A stretch of DNA of 64,000 nt from Methanolobus vulcani (GCF_006546655.1 NZ_VIAQ01000017.1:62001-126000), one strand, 5' to 3'; shown: positions 19,667-29,729, counted from the stretch's first letter. Translations and numbers: made by a program. The notes: generated from the letters alone by a model not told the origin.

Positions 19667-20167
19667 ATGAAGGCGAAATTATTAATTATACTCCTAATAT
19701 CGCTTTCTCTGCTTGTTGCAGGCTGTGTCGATGACACTGAGACTGCAACAGAAGAGAATGCATCAATGAACGATTCAGTGACTGATGATGTAAATGACAC
19801 TGTTACAGATAATACAGATGACGTTTCTGCTGAAGAAACTGAAACAGAAGATGTTACTTCTGATGAAGATGAGGATGAAGAGCTGGAAGTTACTGAGTAT
19901 GAGGGACCAAAAACATACACATTAAACATGGAAAATTATTTGGTTCAGCCAAGCAACATAACGATAAACCAATATGATACTGTAATGTGGTTCAACCGTA
20001 ATGATCCGGTCCGCCAATTCACACTAGTAAGCAATGAAGAACTCTGGGATAATACAACCATAGGATACAGATTATCTTTCAAATATACATTTAACGAGAC
20101 CGGCACATATACATACAAAGTCCTGGGCTGGGAAGGAAGAATGAAGGGAACCATTATTGTTAAATAA
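19667..20167 (+). CDS. Lipoprotein with cupredoxin-like domain lacking copper ligands
   Basis: This 166-residue exported protein has signal [20 protein letters not shown] ending in a lipobox Cys, an Asp/Glu/Thr-rich linker of ~60 residues, and a C-terminal beta domain of about 85 residues. The domain pattern ([40 protein letters not shown]) follows plastocyanin-like proteins, but the His and Cys copper ligands are not present (VRQF and YTYKVLGW instead). The acidic linker suggests adaptation to the cell surface in a saline habitat. It is probably a structural or binding domain, not an electron carrier. Confidence 0.7.
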   Translation: MKAKLLIILLISLSLLVAGCVDDTETATEENASMNDSVTDDVNDTVTDNTDDVSAEETETEDVTSDEDEDEELEVTEYEGPKTYTLNMENYLVQPSNITINQYDTVMWFNRNDPVRQFTLVSNEELWDNTTIGYRLSFKYTFNETGTYTYKVLGWEGRMKGTIIVK

Positions 20168-20189
20168 GAATGCATCTTCAGGGAACCAG

Positions 20190-21341
20190 ATGAATGTAAG
20201 ATCTGTTAAAGAAGGAGATACTGAAGTTCTGGTTCCCATTCCTGAAGAAGGGGCTAATTTTGCTCCTTCTGCAGCACCTGTTTTTTTTAATCCGGTTATG
20301 GAGATGAATCGTGATATCTCCATAGCTGCAACATCTGCTTTTCTTAAAAGAATAAAACCTGACCCTGAGAAGACCATAACTTATGTTGATGCGCTTTCAG
20401 CTTCAGGAATAAGAGGCTTAAGAGTAGCCAATGAAATTGGCATTGAAACAACCCTGAATGACTGGAGCGAAGATGCCTATCAGCTCATACAGGAAAATAT
20501 CGAAAAACTGGGTATAGGCGATCATACATTTGCAAGCCACAAAAATGCCAATGGTCTGTTACATGAAAAACATTTCAATATTGTTGATCTTGATCCTTTT
20601 GGAACACCTGCACCATTCCTTGCAGCTGCTGCCCGTTCTGTAATAGACTTGCTGGAAGTCACTGCAACTGATACCGCACCTCTTTGTGGTGCACATCTGA
20701 ATTCTGGCATCCGCAAATATGCAGCAATTCCTCTTAATAACGAATATCACAGTGAAATGGGTGTGCGCATTCTTCTTGGCAGGATTGCGAGGGAACTCTC
20801 ACTACATGATAAAGCCATGGTTCCTCTCCTGTCACATGCCACCAGGCATTATGTGAGAACTTATCTGCATATCAGAAGAGGAGCAAAGCAGGCGGATAAA
20901 ATGCTGGAGAAGATGGGATTCATTGCCCAGTGTGAATGTGGAAATCGTGAAATTGTTTATGGTCTTGCTGTACATATAAATGATAAATGCAGCCTCTGCG
21001 GCAAGGAAAATACGATCTCAGGACCTATGTGGCTTGGAGAGCTTCATGACCCTGATTTCTGTAATGAGACCATTGAGGAACTGGAGCAGAGGAACTGCAA
21101 AACTAAAGAAATGTCCATTAAGATGCTGGAGTTTTGCAGGGATGAATTGGATGTTCCGATGTTCTATGACCAGCATCTGATATGCAAAAAGCTTGGAGTT
21201 TCTGCATCAACTATTGATACTCTTATAACTGCACTGAGAGATAACGGCTATAAAGCTTCAAGGACGCACTTCAGTGGTATTTCATTTAAGACGGACGCAG
21301 AACTACCGGATATAGAAAGAATAATTATTAATATCCGATAG
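20190..21341 (+). CDS. trm1: tRNA (guanine26-N2)-dimethyltransferase Trm1
   Basis: The protein has about 383 residues. The SAM-binding region has [17 protein letters not shown], the catalytic NPPY-like site reads [13 protein letters not shown], and a zinc-type pair of CxC/CxxC clusters (CECG, CSLCG) is followed by [11 protein letters not shown], all typical of archaeal Trm1. The enzyme dimethylates G26 of tRNA. Start at ATG 20190 with GGG upstream; a longer TTG frame at 20157 would overlap the lipoprotein end and adds no conserved residues. Confidence 0.93.
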   Translation: MNVRSVKEGDTEVLVPIPEEGANFAPSAAPVFFNPVMEMNRDISIAATSAFLKRIKPDPEKTITYVDALSASGIRGLRVANEIGIETTLNDWSEDAYQLIQENIEKLGIGDHTFASHKNANGLLHEKHFNIVDLDPFGTPAPFLAAAARSVIDLLEVTATDTAPLCGAHLNSGIRKYAAIPLNNEYHSEMGVRILLGRIARELSLHDKAMVPLLSHATRHYVRTYLHIRRGAKQADKMLEKMGFIAQCECGNREIVYGLAVHINDKCSLCGKENTISGPMWLGELHDPDFCNETIEELEQRNCKTKEMSIKMLEFCRDELDVPMFYDQHLICKKLGVSASTIDTLITALRDNGYKASRTHFSGISFKTDAELPDIERIIINIR

Positions 21342-21450
21342 AAATATATAGTATATTTATTTTAATGATATATATAATAATATATACTACAGGGTATTAT
21401 GATGTTTTTAAAAATAAGGGTTCTAAAAGCTAAATCAGAAGGGAAATCGT

Positions 21451-22032
21451 ATGAGTAAAGAATATGCTGAACAACTTTTTTTACAGGAAAAACCTACCCT
21501 TGCACTTCTGGCTATCTGGTCCCTTCAAAAAACCTATGCATCTGTTATAACTAAAGAAATTAATTCCACTTTTGCCCACACTACCAAAATATTGGCCAAG
21601 ATGGAAGATCATGGTCTTGTACAGTTTTCGGTAGAAGGACGTGTAAAATACGTGGAACTTACAGATCATGGTTACAGGGTTGTTGATGCTCTTAAAAACC
21701 TTATAATGGCAATTGAAGGTGAAACACCAGAAGAGTTACATGAAGAGCACAGCACCGAAACTGGTGAAGAGGAAACAGGAAGCGTTGATGAAGCCAGAAA
21801 AGCAACCCTTGATCATATAGACAGACTGCACCAGCAGATAATGACTACATATAAAGATCTTGCAGAAAATAACACTGAGCTTCAGGTTATGAGAATGAAG
21901 ATAGGTCCTTTTAGCAGGGATATCCAGTTACTCTTAAATTCAATAGAGGAGAATGAAGACCTCATTGATGACGAGGGCCTGGATAAGCTTACAGAGATAC
22001 AAAATATCTTTGACCTTGTGATGAAACAATAA
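21451..22032 (+). CDS. Winged-helix DNA-binding protein with C-terminal coiled coil
   Basis: In this 193-residue protein residues ~15-90 form a winged-helix domain (LALLAIWSLQKTYASVITKEI, TTKILAKMEDHGLVQF, GRVKYVELTDHGYRVVDAL). A Glu-rich linker and a predicted coiled coil (~115-190) follow. The pattern resembles MarR/PadR-like archaeal regulators. It probably binds DNA as a dimer through the coiled coil. It is followed after 14 bases by the DUF2110 gene, so both may be in one transcript. The target is unknown. Confidence 0.7.
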   Translation: MSKEYAEQLFLQEKPTLALLAIWSLQKTYASVITKEINSTFAHTTKILAKMEDHGLVQFSVEGRVKYVELTDHGYRVVDALKNLIMAIEGETPEELHEEHSTETGEEETGSVDEARKATLDHIDRLHQQIMTTYKDLAENNTELQVMRMKIGPFSRDIQLLLNSIEENEDLIDDEGLDKLTEIQNIFDLVMKQ

Positions 22033-22046
22033 CTAAAAGGACAATA

Positions 22047-22733
22047 ATGATGGTCACAAAACTATTGATCAAGATCTATGGCAACAGGGAAAGAGCAACT
22101 CATTCTGCTGAAGTACTGATTAATAACGAACTGGAAGAGCTTGATGCCTCTGCTGAATTCTCAGTTAGTGATGATAACTGGCTTACTGTGGATATTACAG
22201 GAGAAGACAGTGAATTTGCATCTAATTTCCTTATGCAGAAATTTGGGACACCTGTTACAGAGATAATGAAAAATGAAACTTACCACGGATTCATAAGGCA
22301 GATCCATGACGATGAAATCGTCGTTGATGTCGGTATTCTTGTGACCATTCCCCGCAAGAATCTCAACAATCTTGGAAACGGAACCGCTAAGCAGATAGCT
22401 ACTCGTTTTGGCATTATCAGGCATCTGCCTGTAATGATCGAGATTACTGATGAAAAGGCAAATGTAGGTATTTTTACCAAGGAACAAGCAGACCTCTGGT
22501 GGAGCTGGAAAAAGTCAGAACAGGACAGGGTTATTGCTAATTCTGTTACCAGATCGGAACTAAAGGCGGCTATCAAGAAAACAGGTCATGCAAGAGACAT
22601 CTATGGTATTGAAAGACTGGGTCTTATGGAACACATGATTACATGCCGGGAAAATACCGATGGACCGGGCATTGTTGCTGCGATCGGTAAACTGGTAAAA
22701 GGCGAGCTTGGGGTTATTAGAACCTCAAAGTAA
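22047..22733 (+). CDS. DUF2110 family protein
   Basis: This 228-residue protein starts MMVTKLLIKIYGNRERATHSAEV. The conserved middle, YHGFIRQIHDDEIVVDVGILV and NNLGNGTAKQIATRFGIIRHLPVMIEI, matches DUF2110, a family largely restricted to euryarchaeal methanogens and of unknown function. It may contain an RNA-binding beta-barrel (DDEIVVDVGI is S1-like in character), but that is a guess. It follows the winged-helix gene closely. Two adjacent ATG codons at 22047 and 22050 are equally likely. Confidence 0.72.
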   Translation: MMVTKLLIKIYGNRERATHSAEVLINNELEELDASAEFSVSDDNWLTVDITGEDSEFASNFLMQKFGTPVTEIMKNETYHGFIRQIHDDEIVVDVGILVTIPRKNLNNLGNGTAKQIATRFGIIRHLPVMIEITDEKANVGIFTKEQADLWWSWKKSEQDRVIANSVTRSELKAAIKKTGHARDIYGIERLGLMEHMITCRENTDGPGIVAAIGKLVKGELGVIRTSK

Positions 22734-22752
22734 TATTTTTAAAGAATTAACT

Positions 22753-23493
22753 CTAGAGTTTAATCATCTGGAAAATACAGTGATCGCAAGTATCATCGCA
22801 TTTACATACCATTTGCATCACACATTCTTTTCCCATTTTTGCCCTGAATACTCCTTCTAAAACACCCTGAGCAAATGAACATAATGTTTTTTCTTTAATG
22901 GGGATGGAACGGCAGTCAAAAAAGTTGTTTACGGCAAGTTTGATTGGATCGTCTTCAAGGATGGTAAAGCTTCCAATATCATTGTTCTCCCAGAAATTCA
23001 GCATTTCCTGAAGAATGCTTGCAGGTTCCTGTGAGGTAATGTTATTTGATAAACTGTTACCAATATCATTTCCAATCTTGCGCATGATTGGGTCACAATT
23101 AACACCATGTGCCCTGAAACCATATTGAATTGCATGGAAAAGACACTTTAAACAACCAAATGAATGCACATCAGGAGACGATATAAGATCCAGCATTTCA
23201 TTGTAGTGTTTCATTCCCGGTTCCTGGGAACATGCCACATACTGACATCTAAGGTAATAGACTTTTTTTCTTTTGTCTTTAGAGTCAATGGCTTCCTCAA
23301 GGAGATTCTGGCTTTTTAGATCATTGAGATGCACGGAGATTGTTGATTTGGCTTTACCTGTATGCTGCACGATCTCATCAAAAGATTTGCAGCCTGTTTT
23401 GAGAAAATCAAGTATCTTAATCTTTACAGAACCATTAAGAGCAATAACTCCAATATCAGTGGAAAAAATAGCCGTGTTGTCTCCGTTGTTCAT
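22753..23493 (-). CDS. ArsR-like regulator with V4R ligand-binding domain
   Basis: In this 246-residue protein the N-terminal ~75 residues are an ArsR-type winged helix (VKIKILDFLKTGCKSFDEIVQHTGKAKSTISVHLNDLKSQNLL). The C-terminal half (FDCRSIPIKEKTLCSFAQGVLEGVFRAKMGKECVMQMVCKC) resembles the V4R (4-vinyl reductase) domain, a ligand sensor with conserved cysteines, found in many methanogen regulators, some of which control methyltransferase genes. A short C-terminal Cys group (CDDTCDHC) may bind metal. An inverted repeat in its promoter region suggests autoregulation. The ligand is unknown. Confidence 0.78.
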   Translation of the reverse strand: MNNGDNTAIFSTDIGVIALNGSVKIKILDFLKTGCKSFDEIVQHTGKAKSTISVHLNDLKSQNLLEEAIDSKDKRKKVYYLRCQYVACSQEPGMKHYNEMLDLISSPDVHSFGCLKCLFHAIQYGFRAHGVNCDPIMRKIGNDIGNSLSNNITSQEPASILQEMLNFWENNDIGSFTILEDDPIKLAVNNFFDCRSIPIKEKTLCSFAQGVLEGVFRAKMGKECVMQMVCKCDDTCDHCIFQMIKL

Positions 23494-23527
23494 GCATTTA
23501 TGAATAAAACGACAATGTATTTAAACG

Positions 23528-23543
23528 TTCGCTATTTGGCGAA
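23528..23543. promoter_or_regulatory. Inverted repeat upstream of the V4R regulator
   Basis: TTCGC (23528-23532) and GCGAA (23539-23543) form a perfect 5-bp inverted repeat with a six-base spacer, about 35 bases upstream of the regulator's start and in the shared region with the divergent Taw2-like gene. A site for the V4R/ArsR protein is plausible; it is not proven. Confidence 0.4.
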
Positions 23544-23653
23544 TGAGTTATAAACATTATATGCTGCCTTGGTTTAAAACCATAGTATAACCATAATTAT
23601 AACCACACTTACAATCATATCCAGTATTTAAAAATAAATTCCTCCCAGAAAAA

Positions 23654-24673
23654 ATGAACATGAATAAATGCATTCGGGTACCGATACAATATGCGGAAAA
23701 AGTAAGAATCGAACTTGCAGAATCAGGTAGACTTGATCTGAAACGTAAGATTAAGCTTATTGACATAAACCAGCGTTTTCTTGAAATACCTGTTACTGAA
23801 GATATTGAAGGTTTTGAAACTATCTTACAGGAAGACGCTGAGTTTTACAATAAATGGCAGTCACTGGAAGATATACTCAGAGATAAGATATCCCCGGATG
23901 AACTTAAGAAACTGCCTTCTGGCTGGCAAATTATCGGAGATATTATAGTTGTTACAATTGACCCTACTATAGACCATCTCAAATTAATGATAGCTGAAGC
24001 TTTGCTTAAAATGTACCCCTCATGCAATACGGTTGTACGTGACCTTGGAATCTGCGGCCAGTTCAGATTACCAAAGAGAGAGGTTCTCATTGGAAATAAC
24101 ACAGAAACAATCAACAAAGAGCATGGTTGTCTTTTCAAGCTTGATGTTACAAAAGTGATGTTCTCCAAGGGAAATCTCCATGAAAAGAAACTTATGAGCA
24201 ATATTGGAAATGATGAGACAATAGTTGACATGTTTGCAGGAATCGGCTATTTTACTATTCCAATGGCAGTTCATGCAAAACCAGAAAAAATCATTGCAAT
24301 TGAGATAAACCCGCAGTCTTACGGATACCTGAAAGAGAACATAGCCCTGAACAAAGTGGAGCACATTGTTGAAGCCCGAAACGGAGACTGTGCGGAACTT
24401 ACACCAAAAGGAGTTGCTGACAGGGTGCTCATGGGATATGTGAATACCACACACCATTATCTGGACTCAGGAATTGCCGCCCTGAAACCAGAGGGTGGCA
24501 TCATCCATTATCATGAAACAACACCTGAGAGCCTGATATTTTCAAGGCCTGTTGAAAGAATAGAAAATGCAGCCCTGAAAGCTGGAAAGAAGGTTGAGAT
24601 ACTGGACTGCCGTAAGATCAAAAAGTATTCTCCAGGCGTCTGGCATGTGGTTGTAGACGCCAGGATTTGTTAA
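23654..24673 (+). CDS. taw2: tRNA wybutosine-type aminocarboxypropyltransferase, Taw2-like (Trm5/Met-10+ family)
   Basis: This 339-residue class I SAM-dependent enzyme has TIVDMFAGIGYFTIPMAVHA for cofactor binding and IIAIEINPQSYGYLKENIALN. After the motif IV region it reads RVLMGYVNTTHHYL instead of the NLP-type motif of Trm5 methyltransferases. That pattern is typical of Taw2/TYW2, which transfers the 3-amino-3-carboxypropyl group of SAM during wyosine formation at G37 of tRNA-Phe. The assignment to Taw2 over Trm5 rests on this motif and is moderately sure. The first ATG is kept as the start. Confidence 0.75.
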   Translation: MNMNKCIRVPIQYAEKVRIELAESGRLDLKRKIKLIDINQRFLEIPVTEDIEGFETILQEDAEFYNKWQSLEDILRDKISPDELKKLPSGWQIIGDIIVVTIDPTIDHLKLMIAEALLKMYPSCNTVVRDLGICGQFRLPKREVLIGNNTETINKEHGCLFKLDVTKVMFSKGNLHEKKLMSNIGNDETIVDMFAGIGYFTIPMAVHAKPEKIIAIEINPQSYGYLKENIALNKVEHIVEARNGDCAELTPKGVADRVLMGYVNTTHHYLDSGIAALKPEGGIIHYHETTPESLIFSRPVERIENAALKAGKKVEILDCRKIKKYSPGVWHVVVDARIC

Positions 24674-24704
24674 AATTTAAGAAAAAATTAGTTTGAAAAT
24701 GATT

Positions 24705-25178
24705 TTATAGTTTTTTGATCTCGTTTGTCAAATCCGCATCAATGATGTAATCAAAATCAATAAATCCATTCCAATTGCTGTTTATTAGCATTGACTGGAA
24801 ACAGACGCCAATTATCAGTTTGTTCTCGGCATCTTTGGTCAGCTCATCAACAAGCTCTTTCATCTTTTCAGGTTCAACGCCTATCTTTGGCATTGCAAGA
24901 CCACCAAGAAGAACTACAGTGTCTGCGGAAGGGTCCACTTTTTCATCAAGCTGCATTCCATAGGATGAGAATACCATTGAACGTGCTTCATCTGCACGCA
25001 GGTCCGGAAGGAAAACGGTCTCTTTATCACTGCCTCTTAATACAAATGCCATAAGTTCGGCAAATGGTGTGCAGAAACCAACTGTTCCGATAAAAGTGAC
25101 CTTTTTTGAATCACTGACAAGTTTTCTGAATTCAGTAAGCTGGCCACCGATGCCTTTTGAAGTACTTATAATTTCCAT
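24705..25178 (-). CDS. DUF2124 family protein
   Basis: This 157-residue protein starts from ATG 25178, preceded by GGAG at good spacing; a TTG four codons upstream is less likely. VTFIGTVGFCTPFAELMAFVLRG and ADTVVLLGGLAMPKIGV suggest a Rossmann-like alpha/beta fold. It matches DUF2124, seen in methanogens and without assigned function. It lies 84 bases downstream of mch on the same strand, so a link to C1 metabolism through shared expression is possible. Confidence 0.72.
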   Translation of the reverse strand: MEIISTSKGIGGQLTEFRKLVSDSKKVTFIGTVGFCTPFAELMAFVLRGSDKETVFLPDLRADEARSMVFSSYGMQLDEKVDPSADTVVLLGGLAMPKIGVEPEKMKELVDELTKDAENKLIIGVCFQSMLINSNWNGFIDFDYIIDADLTNEIKKL

Positions 25179-25262
25179 TAATATCTCCAAAAGGAAAAAA
25201 GTAATACAACCTTTAAGGTTGTATCGGTATTATTTAAGTATGTCAGAAATCTAAGTCAAAAC

Positions 25263-26225
25263 TTAAATCTCTTTTACGCCGAAGGATTCCAGTAGAATGC
25301 CAGGGTTGATCCTTCCACTTGTGAAGGACTTCTTGCTCTTGACATCGTTCACTGTGATCTTGGCTGGTGCGAACATTCCTGCATCGACCTTGAAGAAGTC
25401 AAATTCTGCTTCCTTGAAGGTTGTGTAGAATGGCTTACCGAAGTCCCTTGAGGTTGTGGATGGTGCTTTCTTGACAAGCTCTTCCAGCTTCTCAACATCT
25501 CCGTACTCAACGGTGTAGTATGTCTCACCACAGTAGATGATACAGTCGTTGGTTGAACCCATGCACTTTGTGTCGTCACCGACAACTGGTGCAATTGGAG
25601 CAACACCGAAACCGCTCTTAATTGTATTGATGTCATATCCAATAGATTCAAGCTTGTGGATACCTGTCTCAACAATACGTGCTGAGATCTGGACACATCC
25701 TGCAATTGATGCTGTTGGTGCAACAGCGATGTAGACGTTCTCAGGGTCAACACTGCAGTGCTTTGCAATGTACTCTACGACCTCTTCATTTGGTATTGCA
25801 CTTGACTCCATTACAAGGACTGCAAACTCGGAGTCGTCCTTGTAGCCTATTTCTTCATACAGTTCTTTTGGTTTAAGACCCAGAGCCCTTGCAGGACCGG
25901 AACCCATTCCGAAATATTTACCGACTGCAATTCTCCAGCCTGCGTACTGGGATGCCATACATGCGATGGTTGGGTGATCTGTTGCTACCTGAATAGCTGG
26001 TACTGGAAGACCGTTCAGGTCGAACTTGGTGTAGCTGATGTCTGCAAGGTCTGCAAGACAAAGACGGGAAAGATACATACCTGCATCATATCCACCTTCT
26101 ACATTCACACCACAGTCAATGACAGTAGCGCCGTTATCAAGCTCTATGGACTGAACCTTAAGTTCTTCTTCCCAGTCAAGCATCTCATCGATTATAGCTA
26201 ATCCCTTTTCGTTGACACTTATCAC
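25263..26225 (-). CDS. mch: N5,N10-methenyltetrahydromethanopterin cyclohydrolase
   Basis: This ~320-residue enzyme of the methanogenic C1 pathway interconverts 5-formyl- and 5,10-methenyl-tetrahydromethanopterin (or tetrahydrosarcinapterin). Typical segments are [79 protein letters not shown] and [14 protein letters not shown]. Two GTG codons three apart (26234 and 26225) could start it; the inner one gives the MISVNE beginning usual in Methanosarcinales and is chosen. Cytoplasmic. DUF2124 follows. Confidence 0.95.
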   Translation of the reverse strand: MISVNEKGLAIIDEMLDWEEELKVQSIELDNGATVIDCGVNVEGGYDAGMYLSRLCLADLADISYTKFDLNGLPVPAIQVATDHPTIACMASQYAGWRIAVGKYFGMGSGPARALGLKPKELYEEIGYKDDSEFAVLVMESSAIPNEEVVEYIAKHCSVDPENVYIAVAPTASIAGCVQISARIVETGIHKLESIGYDINTIKSGFGVAPIAPVVGDDTKCMGSTNDCIIYCGETYYTVEYGDVEKLEELVKKAPSTTSRDFGKPFYTTFKEAEFDFFKVDAGMFAPAKITVNDVKSKKSFTSGRINPGILLESFGVKEI

Positions 26226-26415
26226 ATTTATCACTCTTAACCTGTTTATCGAGTGACATTAGGCACTGGAGAATATATATCTACCGTCGTTTAGGCGATT
26301 AATAAGCTCAATTAGCTACCTATGGTATCACTCACTGCTCGTTAATATGAAAATATATGATATGAACGTTGTGATTACTATTGACTTGAGTAGCAAGCTA
26401 AAAAATCCACCGTGA

Positions 26416-27891
26416 TTAGTTGGCTTTTTTAAGAGTCAGCCAGAAAATGCTACCCTTTCCTTCAGGATTATCATCCACATCGATGATTTCCATGTGTAGA
26501 TCCATAATCCTCTTGACAATTGCAAGGCCAATGCCAGTTCCACGGATATTTTCCTTATGCAGCCGCATAAAGCGTTCAAAAACAGATGCCTTGCTTTCAT
26601 TGGGTATGCCGTCGCCCTGATCAATAAAACTAAGCTTCCATTTGTTTCCAATATCCATGACATCAATAGTAATAGTACTACCATTGGGACTGTACTTTAT
26701 GGAATTGGAGAGCAGGTTCACAAAAACCCTTTCTATCATAGGATTGGCAAGGGTGAAACAACCTTCATCCATCTTCACAATGATCTCCATATCCTTTTCC
26801 ATTGTCTGGTATTCAAATCCTTTAACTATGTCACTGATTATTGAATTGAGATCGACACGCACAAAACTGATCTCATCAACAGATTCCAATTTAGCAAGAT
26901 GTGCCGCACCATCTATCATAGAAATCAGTTTATCAGTTGCCTTATTGATGTTATTCAAAATGTGCTTTTTACTTTCATCGGTTTCAGTTTCAATAAGTAA
27001 GTCAACAAATGACTGGATAAGACCTGCAGGATTCAGCAAATCATGCCTCATGACATCAGTGAAGAGATCCTTGAGGTCATTGGACCTCTCAAGCTGGGAA
27101 GCATATTCCTTTAGCTGTTTTTCAGCCTTTCTCATCTCGGTGATGTCCTCACCGGATATCAGAATACCCATATTTTTACCTGAATTATCCATCAAAGGCG
27201 AATCATAGCATCTAAGCAAACGTTCTTCACCCGTACTTAGAATGATGGGGACCTCACTATATTCATAGGGTTCAACCTCGCCAGAAATAAGACCATCATA
27301 GTGAGCCCTGATATCATTGACCGAATCATGGGAAATAAAAGATTCTATCCATTCTTTACCAACGATTTTGTCAGGGCTGTAACCCAAAAGATCAGATCCT
27401 TTCCTGTTGATAGTAGTGACCTTGAAATCCAGATCAAGAACGGCTACCAGAACACCAACATAATCCAGATAATAATACGCTTTGTTCTTCTCGGTCAAAA
27501 GAGTATCATGTTGCTTTTTAATTCTAAGAAGTGAATCAATTTTCTTTTCAAGCTCAAACCTGCCAACGGGTTTTTTCAGAAATTCGTCAGCACCGGCCTC
27601 AATTCCCCTCTGATGGTCTGCTTTGTCAGTCAGGGCTGTGACCATTATAATAGGTATGAAATCCATTTTGAAATCGTTACGTATCACCCTGCAAACATCA
27701 TATCCATCCATCTCAGGCATCATAACATCCAGAAGTATAAGGTCAGGACATTCTTCCTTTACTTTTACAAGGGCATCCTTTCCATTGTAGGAAGTAACGA
27801 TATCGTAATTGTCCCCAAGATATACAGACAATAATTCCACATTTAGTGGCTCATCATCAACAATAAGGATCTTACATTTTGAGGGTGTCAT
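26416..27891 (-). CDS. Hybrid response regulator / PAS / histidine kinase
   Basis: The 491 residues contain, in order, a receiver domain (1-120; phospho-acceptor D55 in LILLDVMMPEMDGYD, Lys near 106), a PAS domain (~140-255, with LGYSPDKIVG), a HisKA helix with H283 in DVMRHDLLNPAG, and an HATPase_c domain with N box VNLLSNSIKYSPNG and G boxes DQGDGIP and GTGIGLAIV. No membrane segment is seen, so it is a cytoplasmic sensor that may take phosphate from another kinase. No partner regulator is adjacent. Such hybrid kinases are common in Methanosarcinales and their signals are mostly unknown. Confidence 0.9.
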   Translation of the reverse strand: MTPSKCKILIVDDEPLNVELLSVYLGDNYDIVTSYNGKDALVKVKEECPDLILLDVMMPEMDGYDVCRVIRNDFKMDFIPIIMVTALTDKADHQRGIEAGADEFLKKPVGRFELEKKIDSLLRIKKQHDTLLTEKNKAYYYLDYVGVLVAVLDLDFKVTTINRKGSDLLGYSPDKIVGKEWIESFISHDSVNDIRAHYDGLISGEVEPYEYSEVPIILSTGEERLLRCYDSPLMDNSGKNMGILISGEDITEMRKAEKQLKEYASQLERSNDLKDLFTDVMRHDLLNPAGLIQSFVDLLIETETDESKKHILNNINKATDKLISMIDGAAHLAKLESVDEISFVRVDLNSIISDIVKGFEYQTMEKDMEIIVKMDEGCFTLANPMIERVFVNLLSNSIKYSPNGSTITIDVMDIGNKWKLSFIDQGDGIPNESKASVFERFMRLHKENIRGTGIGLAIVKRIMDLHMEIIDVDDNPEGKGSIFWLTLKKAN

Positions 27892-28266
27892 CTAACACAC
27901 AATATAATTCTACATTTATATATAGTTGCCTAATTATTTTGATGTTACTACTATGCTGATATTTGCATTTCTGCAAGTTCTTGTCCTGAGCAACTTCATT
28001 CGTCCTGATAGTTTCATTCTGCAAAACTGAAAAAATAGGAAATATGTTTGAAAAAACATTTATAATAAATTATATCTAAGTTGAAAATAATAAATATTCA
28101 ATTCGTGGTCATAGAAAATTCAAATATTTCCAGAACAGCACATCATAATAAAAACAGTATGCATCACCAGTGGTTGTAAATATATGAAACGTTTAAACTG
28201 CCTGTTACAGTCAAAATATATCATTTGTTTCATCTATCTGATAATTGTCAACAGTGAGATGGTGAC
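27892..28266. other. AT-rich divergent intergenic region
   Basis: This 375-base region lies between the hybrid kinase (minus) and the HEAT cassette (plus) and should hold both promoters. TATA-like stretches (ATTTATATATAG near 27914, TTTATAATAAATTATATC near 28060) are visible. No open frame, hairpin terminator or RNA gene stands out. Confidence 0.5.
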
Positions 28267-28866
28267 TTGATAAGGGAAAGAACAAAACTAATGATATCAG
28301 CAGGAATTCTCATTCTGGCAGGAATTATCACAATGAGTATACTATTACAGGATGCACCTGTAGTTATACAAATAGAAGGTGAATCATTCAAAATTATTGA
28401 GATTCCCTATTCCTATACTACAGGTGAAGCTTACCTGCTGTTAATATCCGGTTTTTTCTCAGGTTTTGCATTGCACCAGGTATTTTTGTCCCTAGATATA
28501 TATCCGTTTGCGCATGAAAATATTCATGAATCCGATTATGGTATTGAAACCGAAGAAAATTTAGAAATACTGAGCTCTGATGAAAAAGCAGATATTTCTG
28601 ATAAAAATAAGGCTTCAACTCCAGTGGACATGAGAAAAGTACTTCTCATGGCTCTGGAAGGAGACGAGAAAAAAATAGTCAGGACAATTGTGGATAACAA
28701 TGGACAGATGCTTCAGAATGAACTTGTAAACAGACTTGATTTTTCCAAAGCTAAAACATCGCGTATTCTTTCTAATCTTGAAAAGAAGGGCATAATTTCT
28801 AAACAGAAATATGGCCTGACCAACTGCATCTCACTGACCGAAGAGATAAGGGGTGAGAACAAATGA
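28267..28866 (+). CDS. Membrane-anchored winged-helix protein
   Basis: This ~199-residue protein has two hydrophobic segments (about 9-28 and 55-76), with a short polar loop between them that would face outside. A charged linker follows, then a cytoplasmic winged-helix domain (~120-199: KKIVRTIVDNNGQMLQNELV, FSKAKTSRILSNLEKKGIISK). The fold suggests a one-component regulator tied to the membrane. A TTG at 28267 is the longest start; ATG 28291 would shorten the N-terminus by eight residues without losing a domain. The stop overlaps the next ATG by four bases, so it heads the cassette with the CARDB-like and HEAT genes. Confidence 0.7.
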   Translation: MIRERTKLMISAGILILAGIITMSILLQDAPVVIQIEGESFKIIEIPYSYTTGEAYLLLISGFFSGFALHQVFLSLDIYPFAHENIHESDYGIETEENLEILSSDEKADISDKNKASTPVDMRKVLLMALEGDEKKIVRTIVDNNGQMLQNELVNRLDFSKAKTSRILSNLEKKGIISKQKYGLTNCISLTEEIRGENK

Positions 28867-29729
28867 GAAAAGAACTTCCATTAATCCTGGCAGGAATTAT
28901 TCTTGTTTCTGTCATAATATGGTGGCACTATGACAGTAGTGTCGATGTAAAAATTGTCGAGATAAATGCACCCCGGACTCTGGGGGTAGATACTATCAGA
29001 AACGACAACATGAATGAAATTGAACTTGTCATACAGAACAACGAATCAAAAAATGTTGAAGTAAAGATTGAAACTGAAAACGCGTTTGTAGATGAAAATG
29101 GGAAGAGTGCTGATACAGTTATCGTTTTTGGATATAACGGCTATCACTACAGCAATTATATTTCAACACAGGATAAAATCAGCCTTGAGCCCGGCGAGAA
29201 CAGACTAAGCCTGTTGCTTGGATATCAGGTTACAGGAGAACAGAATGTTCACATCAGAATTGTAAATAATGAGGTTGTTCTGGATGAAGAATCTTTTACT
29301 GTAGATGTTTTACCTCCTGAGCTTTCAATTGAATTGGATTATAATCTGGAATCTATCGGAGAACTGGATATCTATAATATTGATGTTTATGTGTTGAATA
29401 ATGGTCTGGGGAGAGCCGAGGATGTTGAAACAACAATCAGTATAATTGATCCTGAAACAAAAGAAGTTGTAGTTTCAGAAAGTAGAAGTATTGTTGTTCC
29501 TGCTTATTCAAAAAGCCCATTCAGCACATGGAAAGATTCACCTGACGCAGTTATAGAACTAAGTTCCGGTAAGAATTCGGATAAGAGTTACATGCCTGCT
29601 CAGCCAGTTTTCAAAGGGAAAACAGGAGAGCAATATATTGTGAAGGTTACTGCTGTATGGCATGATCAGGTCATTGAAAAGGAGATACTGGTGCCTGAAA
29701 ATAGTTCTATGACGGAGGTCGAACTATGA
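28863..29729 (+). CDS. Membrane-anchored exported protein with CARDB-like beta domains
   Basis: In this 288-residue protein one N-terminal hydrophobic helix (LPLILAGIILVSVIIWWHY) anchors or exports it. The rest reads like two immunoglobulin-like beta domains of the CARDB/DUF type found in archaeal surface proteins: VEINAPRTLGVDTIRNDNMNEIELVIQNN, then YNIDVYVLNNGLGRAEDVETTISIIDPETKEVV, with an AW.DQVIEKEI strand at the end. It overlaps both neighbours by four bases, so the three proteins are probably made in fixed proportion. Its binding partner may be the HEAT protein or an external ligand; neither is shown. Confidence 0.65.
   Translation: MRKELPLILAGIILVSVIIWWHYDSSVDVKIVEINAPRTLGVDTIRNDNMNEIELVIQNNESKNVEVKIETENAFVDENGKSADTVIVFGYNGYHYSNYISTQDKISLEPGENRLSLLLGYQVTGEQNVHIRIVNNEVVLDEESFTVDVLPPELSIELDYNLESIGELDIYNIDVYVLNNGLGRAEDVETTISIIDPETKEVVVSESRSIVVPAYSKSPFSTWKDSPDAVIELSSGKNSDKSYMPAQPVFKGKTGEQYIVKVTAVWHDQVIEKEILVPENSSMTEVEL

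Noticed and set aside
20157-20189. TTG start that would extend Trm1 by 11 residues
   Set aside because: It overlaps the lipoprotein end and lacks a ribosome site; ATG 20190 fits better.
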